Source of the DNA: Devosia sp. Root635
GTDB lineage: Bacteria > Pseudomonadota > Alphaproteobacteria > Rhizobiales > Devosiaceae
Assembly: GCF_001427605.1 (NCBI RefSeq)
Contig: NZ_LMGZ01000024.1
Span: 116,301 to 150,682 of the forward strand
Direction: 5' to 3'
DNA: 34,382 nucleotides
The first letter of the stretch is position 1, and every line of letters starts with the position of its first letter. Made by a program: the position numbers and the translations under genes. A model generated the notes under the pieces. The model was not told where the DNA came from, searched no databases, and saw only the letters and a program-made list of their open reading frames with translations. Below are positions 14,829-24,144 of this stretch, one piece after another.

Positions 14829-15302
14829 TCAGGCCAGGTAGACGATTGCCAGTGCAGCGACGATGGCGATGGCATCTTCGACGAGGGCCGCCGGCATGTC
14901 GGCGCGGAAGGTGCGGGCAAGTTCGGTGCGCAGGGTGGCGCCGACCAGCGTGCCCACCACCGCGCCAACGGCGCCGGCGATGGCGCCGATGATGAGGGCA
15001 GTGACGGTTTCGCCGGTGGGAACCACTGCGAGCACGGCCCCGGCAAACATGCCGGCCAGGATGCGGACGCCGAACTGCATCGGCACTTTGCGGCTGGGGG
15101 TCCGCGCCAACTTGTCATTGACGATCTCGCCGATGGCTATGGCGATGAACAGCCACAGGGCGATGGGTGAAAGCAGGAAGGCGAAGGTGGTGCCTTCGAG
15201 ATAAATCCAACCCAGCGCGCCGCCGATGGCGAGCGCTGCAATCGGGGTGATAGCCCGCAGGCCGGCAACGACACCGATGAGAATCGCAAGACCGTAGATC
15301 AT
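14829..15302 (-). CDS. DUF4126 family membrane protein
   Basis: A 157-residue, Ala/Gly/Ile-rich protein with about four or five hydrophobic segments and the N-terminal pattern GLAILIGVVAGLRAITPIAALA, which resembles the DUF4126 family. An RTPSRKVPMQFGVRILAGMF segment links the middle helices. Biochemical function of the family is not known. It lies 60 bases downstream of ureC on the same strand and could be co-transcribed with the urease genes. The family call rests on recognition of the N-terminal motif. Confidence 0.7.
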   Translation of the reverse strand: MIYGLAILIGVVAGLRAITPIAALAIGGALGWIYLEGTTFAFLLSPIALWLFIAIAIGEIVNDKLARTPSRKVPMQFGVRILAGMFAGAVLAVVPTGETVTALIIGAIAGAVGAVVGTLVGATLRTELARTFRADMPAALVEDAIAIVAALAIVYLA

Positions 15303-15362
15303 GATGAAGCCCCCTTGACGCAGGGGCAGCCTGCGCCTGCCGAATGCCGCTGTCCAGAGGGG

Positions 15363-17072
<1,710 letters not shown>

Positions 17073-17141
17073 GGATAATCCGGGAACTGGGGGCGTGTCG
17101 GCCCAACTCTGTCCCCGTTAAGTTGCTCGTGCAAGGAAAAG

Positions 17142-17189
17142 CGATGCAGGAAGCATCGTCTTGCTACTCCTGCCTAAAATGTGGGCAGG
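17142..17189 (-). other. Two hairpins in the gap upstream of ureC
   Basis: Reading the minus strand after the unknown gene at 17219-17611, there is first a stem CCTGCC/GGCAGG (17189-17184 with 17174-17169, 9-base loop), then a perfect six-base stem CGATGC/GCATCG (17158-17153 with 17147-17142, loop TTCCT) followed by CTTTT. The second looks like a weak intrinsic terminator or attenuator ahead of ureC. No convincing promoter was found in the remaining 70 bases. The significance is uncertain. Confidence 0.35.
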
Positions 17190-17218
17190 GTGATGCCGAA
17201 CTGGGCGCGTTATCGCAA

Positions 17219-17611
17219 TCAGTTGGGGCGTGGAAAGGCACGGCGGAAGTTGGCTTCGGCGGCGGCGATGATCTGGTCGAGCAGGGGTTCGCCTGCTGCA
17301 ATCTCGGGGTCGTCGCGCAGTGAACCGGCGATCAACGACATGGTGAGGGACTGGATGGCGTAGGCTTGCCTGGCGCGACCTTCGCGGTGATGCAGATTGC
17401 CCTGGTCCTGGAACGTGCGCAGCACGTCGTCGCGCGTCTGGGGCGTCATGGTGCGTTTGGCGGTGAGCCAGTCGGAACTCTTGAGGTCATCGGCGAGACC
17501 CGCCGCGAGGCTGCCCAGCAGGAACATGGCCTCACCATCATCTGCGCCGCTTTCCTGCAGGTCCGTGAGGACAGCGGCGAGGCGAATCTTGAAGTCTTGA
17601 TGCTGGGTCAT
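17219..17611 (-). CDS. Small helical protein of unknown function between ureB and ureC
   Basis: Not recognised. It is 130 residues, predicted soluble and largely helical, with no Cys and no signal peptide. Notable segments are DFKIRLAAVLTDLQESG, AMFLLGSLAAGLADDL, and an Arg/Gln-rich centre with FQDQGNLHHREGRARQAYAI. The start at 17611 (MTQHQDFKIRL) is preferred over 17632, which adds seven unconvincing residues; neither has a strong ribosome site. It lies on the urease strand, about 70 bases after ureB, and splits the usually contiguous ureABC structural genes. Coding reality is supported by size, composition and the absence of a better frame. Confidence 0.65.
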   Translation of the reverse strand: MTQHQDFKIRLAAVLTDLQESGADDGEAMFLLGSLAAGLADDLKSSDWLTAKRTMTPQTRDDVLRTFQDQGNLHHREGRARQAYAIQSLTMSLIAGSLRDDPEIAAGEPLLDQIIAAAEANFRRAFPRPN

Positions 17612-17681
17612 GGCGAGTCCGGATCGATGCAATGACCCGCCCTTAGCGCATTTGCGCGGACCGCGCCATGACCTCGGCCCC

Positions 17682-17987
17682 CTAGAGAGCGCCCATGATC
17701 TGCTGGCGGAAGCCGAAAACCATGCGATCGCCGCCCAGCGGGATCAGCCGCACCTCGCGGGCCTGGCCCGGTTCGAACCGAACCGCAGTGCCCGCGGCTA
17801 TGTCGAGGCGCATGCCACGGGCCTTGTCGCGGTCGAAGCTGAGGCCGGCATTGGCCTCGAAAAAGTGGTAGTGCGAGCCGACCTGGATGGGACGGTCGCC
17901 GGTATTGGCGACCTCGATGGTGATCTGCGGCGCATCGGCATTAAGGATGATCTCGCCGGTTCTTGGAATGACTTCACCTGGGATCAT
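17682..17987 (-). CDS. ureB: Urease subunit beta
   Basis: Structural subunit of the urease (alpha-beta-gamma)3 core. The ATG at 17987 gives 101 residues beginning [16 protein letters not shown], exactly where the family starts. The open frame extends to 18059, but that part is the 3' end of ureA in another frame. Conserved blocks are [21 protein letters not shown] and the C-terminal [11 protein letters not shown]. The gene starts four bases after the ureA stop, so the two are coupled, with the ureA 3' end supplying GGTAAG as a modest ribosome site. Confidence 0.97.
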   Translation of the reverse strand: MIPGEVIPRTGEIILNADAPQITIEVANTGDRPIQVGSHYHFFEANAGLSFDRDKARGMRLDIAAGTAVRFEPGQAREVRLIPLGGDRMVFGFRQQIMGAL

Positions 17988-17991
17988 GATC

Positions 17992-18294
17992 TTACCGGAT
18001 GGGTTCGTGGACAGTGACGAGCTTGGTGCCATCGGGGAAGGTGGCTTCCACCTGCACATCGTGGATCATTTCGGCAATGCCGTCCATGACCTGGGCGCGG
18101 CTGACAACATGGGCGCCGGCTTCCATCAATTCGGCCACGGGGCGGCCGTCGCGGGCACCTTCCACCACAAAATCGGTGATGAGCGCGATGGCTTCGGGAT
18201 GGTTGAGCTTGACGCCGCGTTCAAGCCGCCTGCGGGCGACGATGGCGGCCATCGATATCAGCAATTTGTCTTTTTCGCGCGGGGTCAGGTTCAT
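17992..18294 (-). CDS. ureA: Urease subunit gamma
   Basis: Smallest structural subunit of urease. The 100-residue product [23 protein letters not shown] through [16 protein letters not shown] matches the family over its entire length, including the [19 protein letters not shown] core. It lies ten bases after ureD and four bases before ureB, a classic ureD-ureA-ureB start of a urease operon. The separate gamma and beta chains agree with the bacterial (not Helicobacter-type fused) arrangement. Confidence 0.98.
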   Translation of the reverse strand: MNLTPREKDKLLISMAAIVARRRLERGVKLNHPEAIALITDFVVEGARDGRPVAELMEAGAHVVSRAQVMDGIAEMIHDVQVEATFPDGTKLVTVHEPIR

Positions 18295-18304
18295 CGGCAG
18301 TATC

Positions 18305-19201
18305 CTAGAGATGCCAGAGGCGCGGCAGCGAACCGGCCTGGGTGAGTTCGGCCAGAATTGGAACGATCAGCCGGCGCAGCGCAAGCCCGGTCCGGGCCAA
18401 AGCGCGCACCACCAGCCGTTCGCCATTGGCGCTGGCGGCGATGCTGCTGTCACCGGCGGGCAGGAGGGCGCGCAGCCGGGCGAGGGCCGCGGCGCTTTGG
18501 CCGGCGGAAGGAGCGACATGCAGGATGGAGGCAAAGGCGCGCTTGCCGGTCAGGAGCGACAGGCCATCGCGTTCGGCCAAGGTGCCATCGAGCTGGGTCG
18601 CCTCTGCGTGGACCAGCCGGCCGTTGCGGCGGATGCGCCAGGTGTCGCGCAGGCGCGCATCGAGCGCAGCCTCGCCCATGGCATCGCGGCCGAGCAGAAT
18701 GGCTTCCACCGCGGTAAGGCTGGCGCCGTGGGCGAGGTCGATCGAGATGCGGCGATCGAGCTGGCTGGCGGCGAAGAGGATGGTTTCCTGGGGCAGCCAG
18801 TCGAGATGGGCGCCGGCGCCGACCGACAGGCTGGTTTCCACCGTGGCCGGGCCGTCGATGGAGCGGTAGATGCGTTCGCAGGCCTGGGTGGTGAGCACCA
18901 TGTGCCCGCCCGGCGCCAGCTCGGCCGACCACTGCATATGGTCGCCGCCGGTGAGGCCGCCCGCCGTGTTGATGAGCACGGCCTCGAGTGCCCGCGAATG
19001 GGTATGGGGCAGGCGAATTTTGGCGCAGCCGTCCTGGTAAAGCGTAGCCAGGCGGGTCGCGCCATCGCGTTGCAGCGTGGTCACGCCACCCACGCCGCGA
19101 GCCCGTTGCAAGGCATTGGTGGGTGCACGACTTGTTGATCCCGCGGGTTTTTCAGCAACGATTGTCAAGGAGGGGCGTTTCCTAAGCGAGCAGATGCTCA
19201 T
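18305..19201 (-). CDS. ureD: Urease accessory protein UreD (UreH)
   Basis: Scaffold that binds apo-urease and recruits UreF and UreG for nickel insertion. Family motifs are [31 protein letters not shown], the [13 protein letters not shown] block, and [13 protein letters not shown]. The 298-residue frame from ATG 19201 is slightly long. Conserved UreD sequence begins near [11 protein letters not shown], about residue 30, so the true start may be downstream. No good ribosome site precedes 19201, and a putative -10 box at 19212-19217 would place transcription start within a few bases of this ATG. It is the first gene of the urease cluster, divergent from a small secreted-protein gene only 29 bases away. 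Confidence 0.93.
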   Translation of the reverse strand: MSICSLRKRPSLTIVAEKPAGSTSRAPTNALQRARGVGGVTTLQRDGATRLATLYQDGCAKIRLPHTHSRALEAVLINTAGGLTGGDHMQWSAELAPGGHMVLTTQACERIYRSIDGPATVETSLSVGAGAHLDWLPQETILFAASQLDRRISIDLAHGASLTAVEAILLGRDAMGEAALDARLRDTWRIRRNGRLVHAEATQLDGTLAERDGLSLLTGKRAFASILHVAPSAGQSAAALARLRALLPAGDSSIAASANGERLVVRALARTGLALRRLIVPILAELTQAGSLPRLWHL

Positions 19202-19211
19202 TCATTGAGAC

Positions 19212-19241
19212 ATTATAGAAGGCTATTAAAATGCACATCAA
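19212..19241 (-). promoter_or_regulatory. Candidate sigma70 promoter for ureD
   Basis: On the minus strand TTGATG (19241-19236) and a perfect TATAAT (19217-19212) are separated by 18 bases. Transcription would begin near 19205, just at the ureD start, implying a leaderless or downstream start. The -35 box lies inside the first codons of the divergent gene at 19231. A perfect -10 in a GC-rich genome is suggestive, but the promoter is untested. Confidence 0.45.
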
Positions 19242-19551
19242 AACCATTGCATCCGCTGCAGTACTCACCGCCGCCCTTGGCTTCAGCGGTATGGCTTATG
19301 CCCAGACCATGATCGGCAACGCTGAAGTGTCCGATGCGGACATGGAGCGCGTGAAGAACTATTGCGTGGACCTCCAGACCGAGGCCAACCAGGCTGTCGG
19401 AACGTCCGAAACCGACACGAGCGAACCTACCGAGGATTCGGTCACCGAAGAAGGTGGCACGACCCTGGGTGCCGTCGATATCGATCAGGTTACCCTCGAG
19501 ACCTGCCTGGAAGCGGGCTTCATCGAAGAGCCTGTCGTCGCTCCGCAGTAA
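19231..19551 (+). CDS. Small secreted acidic protein of unknown function
   Basis: Not recognised. The 106-residue product has a clear signal peptide (MHIKTIASAAVLTAALGFSG, then MAYA with cleavage before Q25). The mature part is acidic, with two cysteines, C45 (VKNYCVDLQ) and C92 (LETCLEAGF), likely paired, flanking a Ser/Thr/Glu-rich linker (about 57-79). GAAGG lies eight bases before the ATG. It sits divergently from ureD, with 29 bases between starts, and is followed by a strong hairpin. The exported nature is solid; a link to urea metabolism is only positional. Confidence 0.75.
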   Translation: MHIKTIASAAVLTAALGFSGMAYAQTMIGNAEVSDADMERVKNYCVDLQTEANQAVGTSETDTSEPTEDSVTEEGGTTLGAVDIDQVTLETCLEAGFIEEPVVAPQ

Positions 19552-19572
19552 ACTCACCTCCCAATATTTTGC

Positions 19573-19598
19573 GAACGCCCGGCATTTGCCGGGCGTTC
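19573..19598. terminator. Bidirectional hairpin between the small secreted gene and urtE
   Basis: Near-perfect inverted repeat GAACGCCCGGCA/TGCCGGGCGTTC with a two-base loop, lying between two convergent genes (stops at 19551 and 19605). No long T run follows on the plus side; on the minus side a short AT-rich stretch (about 19562-19570) follows. It probably ends transcription from both directions. Confidence 0.7.
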
Positions 19599-19604
19599 TG
19601 TCGT

Positions 19605-20309
19605 CTAGACCATGAGGTGGCGGCGGACCTCGGGCAGGTCGAGGTCGCTGGCCGGGCCGGCATGCTGAATTTCACCGCGATCCATGACGTAGATGTCGTC
19701 GGCAATCTCGCGGCAGAAATCGAGGAACTGCTCCACCAGCAGGATGGTCATGCCCTTCTCGTCGCGCAGGAACTGCAGGGCGCGGCCGATATCCTTGATG
19801 ATGGAGGGCTGGATGCCCTCGGTGGGCTCGTCGAGCACCAGCACGCTGGGTCGGGTGACCAGCGCCCGCCCGATGGCGAGCTGTTGCTGCTGGCCGCCCG
19901 AGAGGTCGCCGCCGCGCCGGCTCAGCATGGATTTGAGCACAGGGAACAGTTCGAGGATGTAGGGCGGGATGGTCTTGTCGGCGCGCGGCAGGCCTGCATA
20001 GCCGGTTTCGAGATTTTCGCGCACGGTGAGCAGGGAGAAAATCTCGCGGCCCTGCGGCACGTAGCCGATACCCATGCGGGCGCGCTTGTAGGGCGGGGAC
20101 TTCTTGAGGAGCTCGTCGCCAAAGCGAATTTCTCCCGCAGTAATGCTGTTAATGCCGGTAATGGCGCGCAGGGTGGAGGATTTGCCGACGCCGTTGCGAC
20201 CGAGAACCGCGGTGATGCGGCCGGGCCGGCAGGTGAGGGAGACGGATTTGAGCGCCTGGGCGGCGCCGTAGTGCAGGTCTATGGCGTTGATGGAGAGGGC
20301 GGTGCTCAT
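19605..20309 (-). CDS. urtE: Urea ABC transporter ATP-binding subunit UrtE
   Basis: LivF-like ATPase of the high-affinity urea importer. The start at 20309 gives 234 residues (MSTALSINAIDLHYG) and overlaps the urtD stop as ATGA; the longer upstream frame is urtD read out of frame. Walker A is GRNGVGKSS, the signature LSGGQQQQLAIGRAL, and Walker B VLVLDEPTEGIQPSII, with the EGIQPSII continuation typical of UrtE/LivF. It is the last gene of urtABCDE and ends at a shared convergent terminator. Confidence 0.95.
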   Translation of the reverse strand: MSTALSINAIDLHYGAAQALKSVSLTCRPGRITAVLGRNGVGKSSTLRAITGINSITAGEIRFGDELLKKSPPYKRARMGIGYVPQGREIFSLLTVRENLETGYAGLPRADKTIPPYILELFPVLKSMLSRRGGDLSGGQQQQLAIGRALVTRPSVLVLDEPTEGIQPSIIKDIGRALQFLRDEKGMTILLVEQFLDFCREIADDIYVMDRGEIQHAGPASDLDLPEVRRHLMV

Positions 20310-21055
20310 CGTCCGAGATACCTTTCGATCACCACGGGATTGGCGCTGACCTGATCCAGCGAGCCTTCCGCCAGCACAGCGCCTTCGGCCAGGCAGGTGA
20401 CGCGGGAGCCGAGTTCGCGCACGAAGCTCATGTCGTGTTCCACCACGACGACCGAGCGAGTTTTGGCGATCTGCTTGAGCAGCTTGGCGGTTTCGACCGT
20501 TTCGGCGTCGGTCATGCCGGCGACGGGCTCGTCGACCAGCAGGAGCTTGGGATCCTGCGCCAGGAGCATGCCGATTTCGAGCCACTGCTTCTGGCCATGG
20601 CTGAGATTGGCGGCGTAGTCGTCCTTGCGGCCGAGCAGGCGCACGGTTTCGAGGATTTCCTCGATGCGGGCGATATCGGCCGCGTCGGCGGTGTAGAACA
20701 GGGCCGAGAAGACGCCGCGCGGCTTCTTGAGCGCCATTTCGATATTGTCCCAGACCGTGTGGCTTTCGAAGACCGTGGGTTTCTGGAACTTGCGGCCGAT
20801 GCCGAGATTGGCGATGGCGGCTTCGTCGAGTTTGGTGAGATCGGTGCGGCCGTCGAACAGCACCTGGCCGTCATCGGGGCGGGTCTTGCCGGTGATAATG
20901 TCCATCATCGTGGTCTTGCCGGCGCCATTGGGGCCGATGATGGCCAGCATTTCGGCGGGATGGACGATGATGGAGAGGTTGTTGATGGCCTTGAAGCCGT
21001 CGAAGGCGACGGAGACGCCGTCGAGATAGAGCATGGTGCCGGTCTTGTCGGTCAT
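20306..21055 (-). CDS. urtD: Urea ABC transporter ATP-binding subunit UrtD
   Basis: LivG-like ATPase partner of UrtE. The 249-residue protein has Walker A GPNGAGKTT, a Q-loop in RKFQKPTVFESHTV, the UrtD-type signature NLSHGQKQWLEIGMLLAQ and Walker B LLLVDEPVAGMTDAET, then the switch EHDMSFVRELG. It starts three bases after the urtC stop and overlaps urtE by four bases, so all three are coupled. Confidence 0.95.
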   Translation of the reverse strand: MTDKTGTMLYLDGVSVAFDGFKAINNLSIIVHPAEMLAIIGPNGAGKTTMMDIITGKTRPDDGQVLFDGRTDLTKLDEAAIANLGIGRKFQKPTVFESHTVWDNIEMALKKPRGVFSALFYTADAADIARIEEILETVRLLGRKDDYAANLSHGQKQWLEIGMLLAQDPKLLLVDEPVAGMTDAETVETAKLLKQIAKTRSVVVVEHDMSFVRELGSRVTCLAEGAVLAEGSLDQVSANPVVIERYLGR

Positions 21056-21058
21056 GGC

Positions 21059-22219
21059 TTACTCCGCCGGCCTGGGTTGGGGTTCGGCGTCCACTGTCCT
21101 GGGCGTCGGCGCGTGCTGCTCGCGCCTGGTGGTGGCGGCGCGGTACTGGCCGATAAGGCCGACAATGCCCTTGGGCAGGAAGAGCGTGGTGACCACGAAG
21201 AGCGCGCCGAGGGCGAAGAGCCAGTATTCGGGGAAGGCGCCGGTGAAGTAGGATTTTCCCACATTGACCAGGATGCCGCCGATGATCGGGCCGATGATGG
21301 TGCCGCGGCCGCCGACGGCGGTCCATATCACCACTTCGATGGAATTGGCGGGCTCGAATTCGCTGGGGTTGATGATGCCGACCTGGGGCACATAGAGGGC
21401 GCCGGCGATACCGGCGATGATGGCCGAGACCACGAAGGCGAAGAGTTTCACATATTCGACGCGATAGCCGAGGAAGCGGGTGCGGCTTTCGGCATCGCGG
21501 ACGGCGACCATGACCTTGCCGAGCTTGGAATTGACGATCAGCGAGCAGGCGAGCACCGCCAGGGCCAGGGCGATGGCGGAGGCGGCGAACAGGGCGGCGC
21601 GGGTGGCAGGAGCGGAGATCGACTGGCCCAGGATGTCCTTGAAATCGGTCAGGCCGTTATTGCCGCCGAAGCCCATATCGTTGCGGAAGAAGGCCAGCAG
21701 CAGGGCATAGGTCATGGCCTGGGTGATGATGGACAGGTAGACGCCGGTGACGCGGCTGCGGAAGGCGAGGAAGCCGAAGACGAAGGCGAGCAGGCCGGGC
21801 ACGAGGACGACCATGACCATGGCAAACCAGAAATTGTCCATGCCAAGCCAGTACCAGGGCAGCTCCTTCCAGTTCAGGAAGACCATGAAATCGGGCAGGG
21901 TGGGATTGGCATAGACGCCGCGCGTGCCGATCTGGCGCATGAGATACATGCCCATGGCATAGCCGCCGATGGCGAAGAAGGCGCCGTGGCCGAGCGAGAG
22001 AATGCCGCAATAGCCCCAGACCAGGTCGAGCGCCAAGGCGAGCATGGCGTAGGTCAGGTATTTGCCGAAAAGCGGCACGGCATAATTGGGCAGGCGCAGA
22101 GGATTGCCGTCCGGCAGCAGCAGGTTGGAGGCCGGCACGGCGATGGCGACGAGCAGCAGGATGGCGACGAGCCAGATGGCTTTGCGGTCGAGGGCGCGGA
22201 AGAGAGCCTGCGTAATCAT
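21059..22219 (-). CDS. urtC: Urea ABC transporter permease UrtC
   Basis: LivM-type inner-membrane permease. The ATG at 22219 has GGAGG nine bases upstream and gives 386 residues (MITQALFRALDRKAIWLVAILLLVA). The frame continues upstream to 22285 only through a palindromic repeat, giving spurious sequence. Multiple membrane helices are evident, with the LivM signature LDLVWGYCGILSLGHGAFFAIGGY and, near the C-terminus, ISALYVPQ-like and VVIWTAVGGRGTIIGPIIGG segments. It is separated from urtB by about 150 bases containing the repeat. Confidence 0.95.
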   Translation of the reverse strand: MITQALFRALDRKAIWLVAILLLVAIAVPASNLLLPDGNPLRLPNYAVPLFGKYLTYAMLALALDLVWGYCGILSLGHGAFFAIGGYAMGMYLMRQIGTRGVYANPTLPDFMVFLNWKELPWYWLGMDNFWFAMVMVVLVPGLLAFVFGFLAFRSRVTGVYLSIITQAMTYALLLAFFRNDMGFGGNNGLTDFKDILGQSISAPATRAALFAASAIALALAVLACSLIVNSKLGKVMVAVRDAESRTRFLGYRVEYVKLFAFVVSAIIAGIAGALYVPQVGIINPSEFEPANSIEVVIWTAVGGRGTIIGPIIGGILVNVGKSYFTGAFPEYWLFALGALFVVTTLFLPKGIVGLIGQYRAATTRREQHAPTPRTVDAEPQPRPAE

Positions 22220-22243
22220 TGTGGGGTTCCTCCGGCCGTCGGC

Positions 22244-22338
22244 TCCCCTCCCCCTTGAGGGGAGGGGCTGGGGGTGGGGGTCCATCGGGGATCAACTGAG
22301 CGACCCCCTCCCTCGATCCCTCCCCTCAAGGGGGAGGG
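22244..22338. repeat. Intergenic C/G-rich palindromic repeat between urtB and urtC
   Basis: The element opens with CCCCTCCCCCTTGAGGGGAG, continues with CTGGGGGTGGGGGTC and closes with CCCTCCCCTCAAGGGGGAGG, so its two ends are inverted copies. It shares nearly all of this with the element at 29673-29799. Lying inside the urt operon, it could form a strong RNA hairpin that modulates expression between the early and late urt genes. Confidence 0.85.
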
Positions 22339-22370
22339 AAAGACGACTGAAGCATTGACGACAGCAGAGA

Positions 22371-23990
22371 TCATGCTTCCACCGACCTTCCCTTGAGTGC
22401 GAAGAGGCCGCGGGGGCGGCGCTGGATGAAGAGGATGATGAGGACGAGGATGATGATCTTGCCTAGTACGGCGCCGGCATAGGGCTCGATGAACTTGTTG
22501 GCGATGCCCAGGGTCAGGGCGCCGACGAAGGTGCCCCACAGATTGCCGACGCCGCCGAAGACCACGACCATGAAGCTGTCGATGATGTAGCCCTGGCCCA
22601 GATTGGGCGAGACATTGCCGATCTGGCTCAGGGCGACGCCGGCGAGGCCGGCAATGCCGGAGCCGAGGCCGAAGGTCATGGCATCGACCAGCGGGGTGCG
22701 GATGCCCATGGCGGAGGCCATGCGGCGGTTTTGCGTGACGGCGCGCATGTGCAGGCCAATGGCGGTGTATTTGAGCACCAGCAGCAGCGCGGCGAAGACC
22801 AGGGCCGCGAAGATGACGATGTAGAAGCGGTTCCAGGTGATGGCGAGGCCGCCCAGCTCGAACGAACCGGACATCCAGCTTGGATTGCCGACTTCGCGGA
22901 TATTGGCGGTGAAAATACGTTGCACGGCCTGCTGGATGATGAGCGACAGGCCCCAGGTGGCGAGCAGGGTTTCGAGGGGGCGGCCATAGAGGAAGCGGAT
23001 GATGCCGCGCTCGATGGCGACGCCGACGAGGCCGGTGACGAGGAATGCCAGCGGCAGGGCGATGGCGAGGGACCAGTCGAACAGGCCCGGATAATTCTGG
23101 CGGATGATTTCCTGCACGACGAAGGTGGTGTAGGCGCCCAGCATGACCATTTCGCCATGGGCCATGTTGATGACGCCCATGACGCCGAAGGTGATGGCGA
23201 GGCCGATGGCGGCGAGCAGCAGCACCGAGCCGAGCGAGATGCCGAACCAGACATTTTGTGCCACGTCCCAGGCGGCGCGATCGCGGGCGAGGCCCTCGAT
23301 GGCCTGGTTGATGGCGGGCTGGATTTCGGCGGGCGCGGTGGCGAGCGCCGCGGTGAGGGTATTGAGGGCATCGCGGCCGCCAATGGCCTGGACGACCGGC
23401 ACGGCGGCGGCCTTGTCTTCCACGGAGGCGTCGGGCGACTTGAGCATGATGACGGCGCGGGCCTGGTCCATCACGCGCCCGATGGCGGGATCGGCCTCGG
23501 CGGCGAGGGCGGTATCGAGCAGGTCGAGTTGCGCCGGATCGGCATCGCGCAGGATGGACTGGGCGGCCGAGAGACGCATGTCACGTATCGGGCTGAGCAG
23601 GGTCATCTGGCCGATGGCGGTGCGCAAGACGCGGCGGAGGTTGTTGTTGACCTTGACCTTTTCGAGGCCGCCTTCAGCCAGATCGGGCAGGTCGGCGCCG
23701 GTGATCGGGTCGGCAATGGCGCCCTTGCCGGATGGGGCCGAGGTAAAGACGACCTTGCCGCTGGCTTCATCGAAATAGAGTTCGCCTTCGAGCAGCGTTT
23801 CCAGAACGGGCACGGCGCGCTGGTCACCCGATGCGACGAGATTGCCGATGGCGGCCTCGCGATCCTTGAAGCTGCCGGGCGCGAGGGCATCGACAAGCGC
23901 GGCGAGTTCGGTGTCGGCGAGCTGGGCGTGGGCGGGGAGGGCGGCGCCGAGGAGCATCAGGGTGATGATGAAATATCTGATGAACGTCAT
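22371..23990 (-). CDS. urtB: Urea ABC transporter permease UrtB
   Basis: LivH-type permease with the N-terminal extracytoplasmic extension characteristic of UrtB. Of 539 residues, about 1-22 form a signal peptide (ALPAHA-QLADTEL), about 25-245 a helical repeat-like periplasmic region (DREAAIGNLVASGDQRAVPVLETL), and the rest a permease with VWFGISLGSVLLLAAIGLAI, FGVMGVINMAHGEMVMLGAY and FGGVGNLWGTFVGALTLG. The ribosome site upstream of the ATG is weak. It follows urtA after a 154-base gap that contains a palindromic repeat. Confidence 0.95.
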   Translation of the reverse strand: MTFIRYFIITLMLLGAALPAHAQLADTELAALVDALAPGSFKDREAAIGNLVASGDQRAVPVLETLLEGELYFDEASGKVVFTSAPSGKGAIADPITGADLPDLAEGGLEKVKVNNNLRRVLRTAIGQMTLLSPIRDMRLSAAQSILRDADPAQLDLLDTALAAEADPAIGRVMDQARAVIMLKSPDASVEDKAAAVPVVQAIGGRDALNTLTAALATAPAEIQPAINQAIEGLARDRAAWDVAQNVWFGISLGSVLLLAAIGLAITFGVMGVINMAHGEMVMLGAYTTFVVQEIIRQNYPGLFDWSLAIALPLAFLVTGLVGVAIERGIIRFLYGRPLETLLATWGLSLIIQQAVQRIFTANIREVGNPSWMSGSFELGGLAITWNRFYIVIFAALVFAALLLVLKYTAIGLHMRAVTQNRRMASAMGIRTPLVDAMTFGLGSGIAGLAGVALSQIGNVSPNLGQGYIIDSFMVVVFGGVGNLWGTFVGALTLGIANKFIEPYAGAVLGKIIILVLIILFIQRRPRGLFALKGRSVEA

Positions 23991-24019
23991 GGTGGCCCCG
24001 ATCTGGTCATAAACTCGGT

Positions 24020-24088
24020 GTCATCCCGGACTTGATCCGGGATCCATCTCGCGATCTCAGGATGGACCCCGGCCTTCGCCGGGGTGAC
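24020..24088. repeat. Intergenic palindromic repeat between urtA and urtB
   Basis: A bipartite element: GTCATCCCGGACTTGATCCG and so on through GGATCC, then ATGGACCCCGGCCTTCGCCG through GGGGTGAC. Each half is a hairpin, and the ends GTCATCCC/GGGGTGAC are nearly inverted. This type of sequence, whose translation gives spurious peptides containing PAKAGVH and DQVRDD, recurs widely in alphaproteobacterial genomes. Placed after the binding-protein gene it may stabilise the urtA message relative to urtB. Confidence 0.85.
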
Positions 24089-24144
24089 ATCGCGTTTGTT
24101 GAAGCACCAGTGGGAGGGCGGCCTGGACCGCCCTCGCCGGCTTG

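Noticed and set aside
20435..22258. A 607-codon open frame antisense to urtD and urtC
   Set aside because: Glu/Asp/Gly/His-rich shadow of two coupled transporter genes with intact motifs on the minus strand.
22731..24035. A 434-codon open frame antisense to urtB
   Set aside because: Low-complexity acidic product; urtB is certain on the opposite strand.
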